DNA from: DATHYU01 sp033722675
GTDB lineage: Bacteria > Actinomycetota > Acidimicrobiia > Spongiisociales > UBA11373
Length of the DNA stretch: 12,194 bases
Reading direction: 5' to 3'
NCBI GenBank assembly: GCA_033722675.1
Contig: JAWVYO010000073.1
Coordinates: forward strand, 1 to 12,194
Shown: one piece after another, positions 1 through 6,108 of the stretch
Layout of the letters: every line of letters begins with the position of its first letter
Numbering within the stretch: the first letter of the stretch is position 1
The notes under the pieces: model-generated
What the model saw: only the letters and a program-made list of their open reading frames with translations
Told to the model about the DNA's origin: nothing
Databases searched by the model: none
Program-made: the position numbers and the translations under genes

Positions 1-68
1 ACGCCGTGCCGGGCGCCGTGCGGATCGGGGCCTTCACCGCCGACCCGGGCCGCATCCGGGTCCGCTGA
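1..68 (+). CDS. C-terminal end of an unidentified upstream gene (partial)
   Basis: The frame starting at base 3 is open to a TGA at 66-68 and gives 21 residues ending in GRIRVR. It contains no recognisable motif, so I do not assign a function. It is probably a real gene tail: its stop codon directly abuts the ATG of the following MFS gene with no gap, an arrangement typical of translationally coupled genes in one operon, and codon third positions are almost all G or C. The fragment is too short to exclude a chance open frame. Confidence 0.5.
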   Translation, partial: AVPGAVRIGAFTADPGRIRVR

Positions 69-1283
69 ATGGCGTCCGACGCCCGGCCCGCCCGGGTGCT
101 CACGCGTCAGACGGTCGTCCTGTCGGTGGGGGCGTTCATCGTGATGCTCGGGCTCTCGCTCGTCGTGCCGATCCTGCCGCTGTACGCCCGCGAGTTCGGG
201 GTCAGCCGGACCGCGGCGGGGGCGCTCGTCTCCAGCTTCGCCGTGGCCCGGCTCGCCTTCGACCTCGCCGGCGGGGTCCTCGCCGACCGCTTCGGGGCAC
301 GGCGCGTGATGCTCGTGGGGGCCTGGGTCCTCGTGCTGTCGAGCGTGGGGGCGGCACTGGCGCCGAACTACGCAGTGCTCCTCGTCACCCGGGTGCTCGA
401 GGGCGTGGGCTCGGCCGCCTTCGCCACCTCCGCGAACCAGCTGCTCGTGATCACGACGCCGGGGGCGCTCCTCGGCCGGACGATCGCGGTGTACCAGACC
501 GGGATCCTCTCGGGCATCTCCATCGGTCCGATCGTGGGCGGCCAGGCGGCCGAACTGGGCGACTTCACGACGCCCTTCTGGATCTACGCCGGCCTCGGGG
601 TGCTCGTGGTCCTGCTCGTCGGCCGCTTCGTCGAGTCGGGTGAGCCGCAGGGGAGGACCCTCCGGCAGGTGTTCTCGACGGCGCGGGTGGTCGTGCGGCG
701 ACCCGCCTTCGTGGCCCTCATGGTCGTGACCTTCTGCATCTTCATCTTCCGTGCGGGGGCACGGCTCACCCTGCTCCCCCTCTATGCCGGCGAGGAACTG
801 GGTCTCGACGAGAGCGACATCGGGGTGATCCTGGCGTCCGCCGCCATCGTCAACGTGCTCGTCGTGAACCCCGGGGGCTGGCTGGTGGACCGCATCGGCC
901 GGCGTCCGGTGCTCGTGACCGGCCTGGTCCTCACGGCGGCGGCCACCGCGGCGACGGGGTTCCTCGACACCTTCGCCTCGCTCGTCGTGCTCTTCTCCGC
1001 GTCCGGGGTGGCCGCCGCCCTCGCCTCGATCCCGCCGCCGACGCTCGCCGGCGACCTGGCGCCCGAGGGCGCGGTGGGTGTGGCCGTCGGCGTGTACCGC
1101 TCCGCCGGCGACGTCGGGCTCATCGTCGGCCCGCTCGTCGTGGGCGCCGCCGCCGACGCCGACGCCTTCACGACGGGCTTCGTGCTCGTGGGCGTCCTGC
1201 TCGTCGTCGCCGCCGTGATCGCTGCGTTCATCCCCGAGACACGGGAGGGCCGTCCGCTGGGGGAGGCCCCGGTCGAACCGTGA
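69..1283 (+). CDS. MFS transporter, probable drug:H+ antiporter type (12 TM)
   Basis: A 404-residue inner-membrane transporter of the major facilitator superfamily, the usual length for 12-helix members. The family's motif A (GxLaDrxGrR) is visible in both halves: GGVLADRFGARR at about 68-79 and GGWLVDRIGRR at about 269-279. A motif-C-like segment, GISIGPIVGG at about 149-158, lies in helix 5 and is characteristic of proton-coupled antiporters. This supports export of a small molecule; the substrate cannot be read from sequence. A charged cytoplasmic linker (about 187-211) separates the two six-helix halves. The ATG at 69 is used because it follows the previous stop immediately and only a short polar segment precedes the first helix. 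No clear Shine-Dalgarno is visible, so translation probably depends on coupling to the upstream gene. The C-terminus is short and polar. Family assignment is secure; antiport is inferred. Confidence 0.9.
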   Translation: MASDARPARVLTRQTVVLSVGAFIVMLGLSLVVPILPLYAREFGVSRTAAGALVSSFAVARLAFDLAGGVLADRFGARRVMLVGAWVLVLSSVGAALAPNYAVLLVTRVLEGVGSAAFATSANQLLVITTPGALLGRTIAVYQTGILSGISIGPIVGGQAAELGDFTTPFWIYAGLGVLVVLLVGRFVESGEPQGRTLRQVFSTARVVVRRPAFVALMVVTFCIFIFRAGARLTLLPLYAGEELGLDESDIGVILASAAIVNVLVVNPGGWLVDRIGRRPVLVTGLVLTAAATAATGFLDTFASLVVLFSASGVAAALASIPPPTLAGDLAPEGAVGVAVGVYRSAGDVGLIVGPLVVGAAADADAFTTGFVLVGVLLVVAAVIAAFIPETREGRPLGEAPVEP

Positions 1284-1286
1284 GGC

Positions 1287-1304
1287 CGGCGGCGTGGCCC
1301 GCCG
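1287..1304 (+). terminator. Weak hairpin after the MFS gene
   Basis: CGGCGG and CCGCCG form a 6-bp stem around a 6-base loop, 3 bases after the MFS stop. There is no T run behind it, so it may be a weak terminator or just GC-rich sequence. It separates the MFS gene from the ferredoxin gene, which seems to have its own promoter-like hexamer. Confidence 0.25.
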
Positions 1305-1311
1305 TCCGTGG

Positions 1312-1317
1312 CATCAT
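1312..1317 (+). promoter_or_regulatory. Possible -10 element for a leaderless ferredoxin transcript
   Basis: CATCAT ends exactly 6 bases before the ATG at 1324. Similar hexamers with the same spacing precede the genes starting at 4065 and 6109. A start of transcription at or next to the ATG would explain the absence of a Shine-Dalgarno here. No convincing -35 is visible. Confidence 0.35.
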
Positions 1318-1323
1318 CCGCCC

Positions 1324-1743
1324 ATGGACCGACTCGAAGCCATCGCCGATTCGCTGTCGATCGGGAGGCTCCGCCGCCACGTGTTCCTGTGCGCCCAGCA
1401 GACGAACCCGCGCTGCTCGGGGTACGAGGAGAGCTCCCGCGCCTGGCGCCGCCTGAAGGCCCGCCTGAAGGACCTCGACCTCGCCTCGGCCCCGGCCGCG
1501 TGGCGCGGCGACGGCGGCGACGAGGTGCCTCCGACGGAATCGGGTGAGGGGTCGGTCCTGCGGTCCAAGGTCGACTGTCTGCGGGTCTGCGAGCGGGGTC
1601 CGATCGCGGTCGTGTATCCCGAGGGCGTCTGGTACCACTCGGTCGACGAGGAGGCGGTCGACCGCATCGTGGACGAGCATCTCGTCGGCGGGCATGTCGT
1701 GGAGGACCTGGTGTTCGCCGTCGACCAGCTGGAGGGGCCGTGA
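1324..1743 (+). CDS. Thioredoxin-like [2Fe-2S] ferredoxin domain protein
   Basis: A 139-residue soluble protein that looks like a stand-alone thioredoxin-fold [2Fe-2S] ferredoxin, the fold of Shethna-type ferredoxins and of the NuoE domain. Four cysteines have the expected pattern: C23 and C31 (FLCAQQTNPRC) in the N-terminal half, then C85 and C89 (DCLRVCERGP) after a variable charged loop. The conserved stretch that follows (GPIAVVYPEGVWYHSV, about 92-107) and the C-terminal helix with EHLVGG fit the family. It probably carries electrons in the cytoplasm; partner unknown. The ATG at 1324 is chosen over an earlier frame opening at 1294 because homologous proteins start just before the RHVFLC segment. 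The next gene, a hydrolase, starts 7 bases after the stop, so the two are probably co-transcribed. Confidence 0.85.
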   Translation: MDRLEAIADSLSIGRLRRHVFLCAQQTNPRCSGYEESSRAWRRLKARLKDLDLASAPAAWRGDGGDEVPPTESGEGSVLRSKVDCLRVCERGPIAVVYPEGVWYHSVDEEAVDRIVDEHLVGGHVVEDLVFAVDQLEGP

Positions 1744-1750
1744 GGGCGCC

Positions 1751-2662
1751 GTGAGCCGGTCCTCCCTCCTCCGCTGGGCGCTGGGGGCGTGGGTGGCGTG
1801 GCGTCTCTTCGGGCCCGAGATCCCGCCCCGGTTCCAGGGCCCCCAGACGCGGCCGTCGCGAACCCCCTCACGCGGGGTGGTGGTGGGCCGCCACGAGTTC
1901 CTCGTGCGGGAGACGGGCCCTGCGGACGCTCCGCCGGTCGTCCTGCTGCACGGCTGGGTGTACGGCGCCACCGCCACCTGGCACCGGGTCATCCCGCTGC
2001 TGGCGGAGCGGCACCGCGTCATCGCCGTCGACCTGCGGAACCACGGGCGGTCCACCCGCATCCGCGGCCGGTTCGACATCGAGGACCTCGCCGACGACGT
2101 CGCCGCGGTGCTCGACGGGTTCGGGGTGGGGACCGCCACGATCGTCGGCTACTCGATGGGGGGCATGACGGCGCAGGCCTTCGCCCGGCGGCATCCCGCC
2201 CGGGTCGACCGCCTCGTGCTGGCGGCGACGGCCGCCAACCCGATCGATCGGCCGTCGTCGCTCGTCGCCGCCGCCTTCTTCGTGGGGCGCGGGCTCGCCC
2301 GCCTCGACCAGATCTCGTGGCCGCGTGCGGCGTGGCACTACTTCATGCGGCGCGGGATCTTCCCTCCCGAGCACGGCGCATGGCTCTGGGAGGAGCTCCT
2401 CGATCGCGATGTGACCCTCTATTACGAGGCCGCCTTCGCCATCAACCGCTTCGACGCCCGACCCTGGGTGGGCCGTCTCGCGGTGCCCGCCCTCGTCGTG
2501 ATCCCCACCGACGACCAGCTCGTCCCCGCCGTCCAGCAGTACGAGACGGCCGCACTGCTCCCCGACGCCCGGGTCGTGGAGATCCCGGGTGCCCGCCACG
2601 AGGCGGTGCTCACCCATCCCGAGCGCCTGGCGGACGCCATCGACGGATTCGTCCGTGCCTAG
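1751..2662 (+). CDS. Alpha/beta hydrolase with N-terminal hydrophobic segment
   Basis: A 303-residue alpha/beta-hydrolase-fold protein. Visible elements in order: the oxyanion-hole HG motif at H67-G68 (VVLLHGW), the segment VIAVDLRNHGRST typical of the family, the nucleophile elbow GYSMGG with S135, the acid region PTDDQLVP (D255 likely) and the catalytic histidine H283 (GARHEAVLTHPE). The triad is therefore complete. Substrate is unknown; esterases, lipases and dehalogenase-like enzymes share this layout. The GTG at 1751 lies 7 bases after the ferredoxin stop and gives a short hydrophobic N-terminus (about residues 5-20, rich in Trp, Leu and Ala) that may anchor the protein at the membrane or act as an uncleaved signal. 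The frame is open much further upstream, but that part overlaps the ferredoxin gene and has non-coding composition. A strong hairpin follows the gene. Confidence 0.88.
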   Translation: MSRSSLLRWALGAWVAWRLFGPEIPPRFQGPQTRPSRTPSRGVVVGRHEFLVRETGPADAPPVVLLHGWVYGATATWHRVIPLLAERHRVIAVDLRNHGRSTRIRGRFDIEDLADDVAAVLDGFGVGTATIVGYSMGGMTAQAFARRHPARVDRLVLAATAANPIDRPSSLVAAAFFVGRGLARLDQISWPRAAWHYFMRRGIFPPEHGAWLWEELLDRDVTLYYEAAFAINRFDARPWVGRLAVPALVVIPTDDQLVPAVQQYETAALLPDARVVEIPGARHEAVLTHPERLADAIDGFVRA

Positions 2663-2669
2663 ACGCGAG

Positions 2670-2692
2670 GACGGGGCCCGGCGGGCCCCGTC
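2670..2692. terminator. Strong GC hairpin between convergent genes
   Basis: A perfect 10-bp inverted repeat (GACGGGGCCC and GGGCCCCGTC) around a 3-base loop starts 7 bases after the hydrolase stop. The micro-protein gene on the minus strand ends 20 bases to its right, so the hairpin may serve both converging transcripts. No T run follows on either side, so this is an L-shaped rather than a classical terminator. Confidence 0.6.
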
Positions 2693-2711
2693 GCATCGGT
2701 CGTAGGGTTCG

Positions 2712-2789
2712 TCAGCTCTCGCCGGACACCTGCTTCGCCACCAGGACGCCGATGGCGAGGAGGGCCAGCAGGACGAGGAGTTTCTTCAT
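2712..2789 (-). CDS. 25-residue single-TM micro-protein, DLW-39-like N-terminus
   Basis: ATG to TGA on the minus strand encodes 25 residues: an MKKLL start, an uninterrupted hydrophobic core of Leu, Ala, Ile and Val (about 4-18), and a short polar tail ending AKQVSGES. That is one transmembrane helix with a positive N-terminus. The strongest evidence for translation is the ribosome binding site: AAGGGGGTG at 2803-2795 differs at one base from the ideal AAGGAGGTG and is spaced correctly. The N-terminus resembles my recollection of the actinobacterial DLW-39 family of small proteins (MKKLL, hydrophobic core, then a basic or polar tail), but the DLW motif is absent and the protein is shorter. 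It starts 18 bases after the corA stop, so the two are likely co-transcribed. Function unknown; a regulatory or stabilising partner of a membrane protein is possible. Confidence 0.6.
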   Translation of the reverse strand: MKKLLVLLALLAIGVLVAKQVSGES

Positions 2790-2794
2790 GTGTG

Positions 2795-2803
2795 CACCCC
2801 CTT
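2795..2803 (-). promoter_or_regulatory. Ribosome binding site of the micro-protein gene
   Basis: AAGGGGGTG on the minus strand matches 8 of 9 positions of the ideal Shine-Dalgarno AAGGAGGTG. Its run of five G ends 7 bases before the ATG at 2789. It sits directly behind the corA stop codon, where such a match has no other obvious purpose, and so decides the start of the very short gene. Confidence 0.6.
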
Positions 2804-2807
2804 GTGC

Positions 2808-3983
2808 TCACCCGAAGTCTACGCCGCCGCTGGCGGTGGGCGGTGGATCGTCCCCGTCCTCACCCTCGATCACGCGCTTGAGCCCGGCCGACACGAGCCG
2901 GATGGGTGCCGTGCCGACGCCCACGATGCCCTTGAGCCCGGCCCCGACCCCCTTCGCGCCGTACTCGATGCCCTTGATCCCGTAGCCGATGCCGCGCTCG
3001 AGACCCCGCGTCAGGCTCGACAGCCGGGGGCCGCCGATGAAGCCCCGCCTGCTGAAGTAGATCCAGAGCCCGAGACCGGTCGCCGCCATGATCCCCAGGA
3101 GGACGAAGTACGCCCACCGCCAGGAGAGCTCGGGCATGTGCGCGAAGTTCATCCCGTAGATGCCCGCCATGAGCGAGAGGGGGAGGAGGATGGCCGAGAA
3201 CACCGTGAGCACCTTCATCACGTCGTTCATGTTCTCGGCGACGGTGCTGCGATAGGTGTCGACGACGGCGGCGAGGAGCGCCCGTGCCGTGTCCAGCGAC
3301 TCGACGAGGCGGAACAGATGGTCGTAGACGTCGCCGAACCGCAGCCGGCTCCGTTCGTCGATCACGTCCCGTCCCTCCCGGGTGAGCGACAGCACGACCT
3401 CGCGCTGGGGCGCGAGGACACGTCGCAGGCGGAGGGCGTCGTGGCGGAGCGCCTGGGTCGACGCCACGACCGAGGGGTGGCCGGAGATGGCGAGGTCCTC
3501 CAGGACGTCGATGCGGGCGTCGAACTCGTCGATGACGGGGAGGAAGCGGCGGGCGGTGATCTCGGCGACGCGCGTGAGCATGCGGTCGGGGCCACCCGCC
3601 GTCATGGCGTCGCTCTCCGACGCCTGCTCGATGAGCCAGTCGATGCCGGGCACCTCGTCGCGGTGGAAGGTGATGAGTGCCGAGGTGGTCACGATCGCGT
3701 CGATCTCGTGGGTGGTGACCCCGTTCGACTCGTCGAGTCGCAGCCCGTGCAGGACGAGGAGGAGGTGGTCTCCGAAGTCGTCCACCTTCGGGAACTTGGT
3801 CTCCTCGACGATGTCCTCGACGGCGATCTGGTCGATGCCGAAGCGGACGGCGACCTCGAAGACCTCGTCGTCGGACGGCGCCGTCAGGTCCAGCCAGGCC
3901 CAGTCCGCGTCGACCAGATCGAGCGGGTTGCCGGCTGCGGGTTCGAGGGTGCCGGACGGCCCCTTCACGAAGGCACGGATCAT
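2808..3983 (-). CDS. corA: CorA-family divalent cation (Mg2+/Co2+) transporter with extended C-terminal tail
   Basis: A 391-residue member of the CorA/MIT family, which forms pentameric Mg2+ (and Co2+) channels in the inner membrane. The large N-terminal cytoplasmic domain covers about 1-250, including a long acidic helical region. TM1 is at about 256-276 and ends in the signature YGMNF (GMN at 277-279). The acidic periplasmic loop AHMPELSW follows, and TM2 is at about 288-310. Family members normally end within a few residues of TM2. Here 81 further residues follow: a basic stretch, then glycine-rich heptads (327-354, for example YGIKGIE and YGAKGVG), then a polar tail with an acidic run and prolines. 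The ATG at 3983 places the N-terminus in line with family members. CACGAT ends 6 bases upstream, suggesting a leaderless transcript. The gene is divergent from ctaA; the micro-protein gene follows 18 bases after the stop. Confidence 0.92.
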   Translation of the reverse strand: MIRAFVKGPSGTLEPAAGNPLDLVDADWAWLDLTAPSDDEVFEVAVRFGIDQIAVEDIVEETKFPKVDDFGDHLLLVLHGLRLDESNGVTTHEIDAIVTTSALITFHRDEVPGIDWLIEQASESDAMTAGGPDRMLTRVAEITARRFLPVIDEFDARIDVLEDLAISGHPSVVASTQALRHDALRLRRVLAPQREVVLSLTREGRDVIDERSRLRFGDVYDHLFRLVESLDTARALLAAVVDTYRSTVAENMNDVMKVLTVFSAILLPLSLMAGIYGMNFAHMPELSWRWAYFVLLGIMAATGLGLWIYFSRRGFIGGPRLSSLTRGLERGIGYGIKGIEYGAKGVGAGLKGIVGVGTAPIRLVSAGLKRVIEGEDGDDPPPTASGGVDFG

Positions 3984-3989
3984 GGGCCC

Positions 3990-3995
3990 ATCGTG
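3990..3995 (-). promoter_or_regulatory. Possible -10 element for a leaderless corA transcript
   Basis: On the minus strand CACGAT is followed by 6 bases and then the corA ATG. The arrangement is like that at 1312, 4053 and 6097, though this is the poorest hexamer match. No Shine-Dalgarno is visible. Confidence 0.3.
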
Positions 3996-4052
3996 GTGCC
4001 CCGGGATGCCGGACCGGTGGATTTCCGGCTCGGGCCGCCGAGCGGCCGCGGG

Positions 4053-4058
4053 TACCAT
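4053..4058 (+). promoter_or_regulatory. Possible -10 element for a leaderless ctaA transcript
   Basis: TACCAT, within GGTACCATCC, ends 6 bases before the ctaA ATG. It fits the TAnnnT form of actinobacterial -10 elements. Transcription would begin at or beside the ATG. The whole corA-ctaA divergent gap is only 81 bases and contains no Shine-Dalgarno for ctaA. Confidence 0.45.
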
Positions 4059-4064
4059 CCCGCC

Positions 4065-5003
4065 ATGGCCGCCCCCCGCAGGCTCGTCGCCGCCGCCTGG
4101 ACCACCCTCGGATTCACCGTCCTCGTGATCCTCCTCGGCGCCGTGGTGCGCGCGACGGGGTCCGGCGCCGGCTGCGGCGCCAACTGGCCGACGTGCAACG
4201 GCGGGCTCCTCCCGCTGTCGGGTACGGCCGAGGAGGCCATCGAGTTCACCCACCGGGCCACGAGCGGCCGGGCGCTCGTGGCCGTCGCCGGGCTGTACCT
4301 CTGGATCCGGAGGGTGCGGCCTGCGGGCGATCTCGCTCGCCGGGCGGCGTTCTTCGGGCTCGTCTTCATCCTCGTCGAGGCGGCGATCGGGGCGGGGCTC
4401 GTCCTCTTCGAGTGGGTCGCCGAGGACACGTCGGTGTCGCGTGCGATCACGGTGGGCATCCACCTCGTCAACACCTTCCTGCTGGTGGCGGCTCTGGCCC
4501 TCACCGCCTGGTGGCTGCAGGGCGGCTCGGTGCCCCCCGAACGGCCCGACCCCCGGACGCGCCGGGCCCTGGGGATCGGCGCCGGGCTGCTGCTGCTCGT
4601 CGGCGCCATGGGAGCGGTCACCGCCCTCGGCGACACGCTCTTCCCCGCCGATTCCCTCATCGACGGGATCCGCGACGACTTCTCCGCCGCCGAGAGCTTC
4701 CTCGTCCGTCTCCGCTGGATCCACCCGATCCTGGCGGTGGGGACCGCCTGGTACCTCCTCCACCTGGCGCGGTCGCGGCGGATGACGGCCTCGACGCCGG
4801 CGCGCACCCTCGGGACCGCCCTCACGGTCCTCGTCGTCGTGCAGATCGGCGCGGGCGTCGTCAACGTGCTGCTCCTCGCACCCCTGTGGATGCAGGTCGT
4901 CCACCTCCTGCTGGCAGACACGCTGTGGATCGTGTTCGTGCTCTTCGGCGTCGAGGCGCTCGCCGCCAGCCGTACGGTCGAACGAGCGAAGGCACCGGCG
5001 TGA
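4065..5003 (+). CDS. ctaA: Heme A synthase (COX15/CtaA)
   Basis: A 312-residue, eight-helix membrane enzyme that oxidises the C8 methyl group of heme O to a formyl group, giving heme A for aa3-type cytochrome oxidase. The two four-helix halves each carry a histidine pair for heme: H63 (in IEFTHRATSGR) with H133 (GIHLVNT), and H220 (RWIHP) with H280 (QVVHLLLAD). The conserved glutamate of the ExxHR element is E60. The first extracytoplasmic loop holds the conserved cysteine pair, C37 and C44 (GCGANWPTC), typical of the CtaA type that includes the Bacillus enzyme. The length fits bacterial CtaA. The ATG at 4065 starts just before the first helix and lies 6 bases after a promoter-like TACCAT. 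The stop overlaps the GTG start of ctaB, so the two act as one translational unit for heme A synthesis. Confidence 0.93.
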   Translation: MAAPRRLVAAAWTTLGFTVLVILLGAVVRATGSGAGCGANWPTCNGGLLPLSGTAEEAIEFTHRATSGRALVAVAGLYLWIRRVRPAGDLARRAAFFGLVFILVEAAIGAGLVLFEWVAEDTSVSRAITVGIHLVNTFLLVAALALTAWWLQGGSVPPERPDPRTRRALGIGAGLLLLVGAMGAVTALGDTLFPADSLIDGIRDDFSAAESFLVRLRWIHPILAVGTAWYLLHLARSRRMTASTPARTLGTALTVLVVVQIGAGVVNVLLLAPLWMQVVHLLLADTLWIVFVLFGVEALAASRTVERAKAPA

Positions 5004-5890
5004 GCGCCCGGGTCGCCACCGTGGCCTCGGTCGGTCCCGCCGAACGGGTGCGGGCCTGGGTGGCCCTCATGAAGCCACGGATCATCGAGCTGCTGCTCAT
5101 CACCACCGTGCCGGCGATGGTGTTGGCGGAGGGCGGCTGGCCGGACACGTGGCTCGTGGCCGCGACGGTGATCGGCGGGGCGCTGAGCGCCGGCGGCGCC
5201 AACGCGATCAACAACGTGGCCGACCGTGACATCGACGCCCGAATGCGACGCACCGCCCACCGCCCGCTCCCCGCCCACCGGGTGAGTGCCACCGAGGCCC
5301 TCGTCGTCGGCGCCGTCGCCGGGACGGCGGGGTTCGTGGTCCTCGCCGCGGCCGTGAACCTGGCCGCGGCGCTGCTCGCCACCGGGGCCCTGGCCTTCTA
5401 CGTGCTCGTCTACACGCTGCTGCTGAAACGCACCACGGCGCAGAACATCGTGATCGGCGGGGCTGCCGGCGCCGTGCCCGTCCTCGTCGGATGGGCCGCG
5501 GTGACCGGCGGCGTGGCGCTGCCCGCCTGGATCCTCTTCGCCGTGATCTTCTTCTGGACGCCCCCGCACTTCTGGGCGCTGTCGCTGCGGTTCCGCGACG
5601 ACTACGAGCGCGCCGGCGTCCCGATGCTGCCGGTGGTCGCAGGCGAGCGCGCCACGATCCGCCAGATCGGCGTGTACGTCGTGCTGCTGACCGGCGTCAG
5701 CCTGCTGCTGCAGCCCGTGGCCGATCTCGGCCTCGTCTACCTCGGCGCCGCCTCGCTGCTGGGGGCCTGGTTCCTCGTCGAGGTCGGCCGGCTCTCGGCC
5801 GCACCCGGGAGGGCGCTCCTCGTCTTCCGGGCGTCCAACGTGTACCTGACGCTGCTGTTCGCCGCCGTCGCCGTCGACGTCCTCGTCTGA
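5000..5890 (+). CDS. ctaB: Protoheme IX farnesyltransferase (heme O synthase)
   Basis: A 296-residue UbiA-superfamily prenyltransferase that attaches a farnesyl group to heme B to make heme O, the substrate of the enzyme encoded just upstream. The first aspartate motif is NNVADRDID (N71-x3-D75-x3-D79), followed by the family element MRRTAHRPLP (82-91). The second diphosphate-binding region is FRDDYERAGVPMLPVV (198-213), preceded by FFWTPPHFWALS in the expected place. About nine membrane helices are apparent. The start is the GTG at 5000, which overlaps the ctaA stop in a GTGA tetranucleotide; this predicts coupled translation. The oxidase structural genes (subunits I-III) are not in the window, but a small protein resembling part of subunit II follows with only one base between the genes. 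Confidence 0.95.
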   Translation: MSARVATVASVGPAERVRAWVALMKPRIIELLLITTVPAMVLAEGGWPDTWLVAATVIGGALSAGGANAINNVADRDIDARMRRTAHRPLPAHRVSATEALVVGAVAGTAGFVVLAAAVNLAAALLATGALAFYVLVYTLLLKRTTAQNIVIGGAAGAVPVLVGWAAVTGGVALPAWILFAVIFFWTPPHFWALSLRFRDDYERAGVPMLPVVAGERATIRQIGVYVVLLTGVSLLLQPVADLGLVYLGAASLLGAWFLVEVGRLSAAPGRALLVFRASNVYLTLLFAAVAVDVLV

Positions 5891-5891
5891 G

Positions 5892-6062
5892 GTGGACACC
5901 GTCGTCCTGCTCGCGGCGAGCGTCCTCGTCGGCATCGGACAGGTGCTCGTGATCGCCACCGCCCGCCCGAGGCCTCGCTCGGCGCTCGAGGTGCTGTGGC
6001 TCGTGCTCCCCGCGGTGGGCGCGGTCGCCCTCCTCGTGGCGGCCTGGCTCAGCGTCGACTGA
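5892..6062 (+). CDS. 56-residue two-helix membrane protein, CoxII-hairpin-like
   Basis: A GTG one base after the ctaB stop opens a frame of 56 residues ending at TGA 6060-6062. It encodes two hydrophobic segments (about 3-23 and 34-53) joined by a basic, proline-rich turn (ARPRPRSALE). The second segment begins E33-x2-W36-x3-P40 (EVLWLVLPAVGAV). That resembles the start of the second transmembrane helix of cytochrome c oxidase subunit II, typically ExxWTxxP. The CuA-binding domain that follows in true subunit II is absent. Tight spacing after ctaB, typical GC3 codon use and this pattern support a real gene. It may be a small accessory protein for oxidase assembly or a remnant of a subunit gene; I cannot decide. 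The alternative is a chance frame in GC-rich DNA. It is short enough for automated annotation to miss. Confidence 0.6.
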   Translation: MDTVVLLAASVLVGIGQVLVIATARPRPRSALEVLWLVLPAVGAVALLVAAWLSVD

Positions 6063-6096
6063 CCGACGGTCCGGCCTCGCCGGGGTGGTGGTTCGG

Positions 6097-6102
6097 TACC
6101 CT
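6097..6102 (+). promoter_or_regulatory. Possible -10 element for a leaderless lgt transcript
   Basis: TACCCT, within GGTACCCTGCC, ends 6 bases before the lgt ATG, matching the arrangement upstream of ctaA. It lies in the 46-base gap behind the small membrane protein gene, so lgt probably has its own promoter. A good -35 is not visible. Confidence 0.4.
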
Positions 6103-6108
6103 GCCCGG

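Noticed and set aside
3980..5959. A 659-residue open frame antisense to ctaA and ctaB
   Set aside because: It is a by-product of GC-rich third positions opposite two well-supported genes. Its translation is low-complexity (Arg, Pro, Gly, His, Thr) and contains no motif.
6085..6108. GTG at 6085 as the lgt start
   Set aside because: It would add eight residues not typical of the family and place the start upstream of the promoter-like TACCCT; the ATG at 6109 directly precedes the conserved N-terminus.
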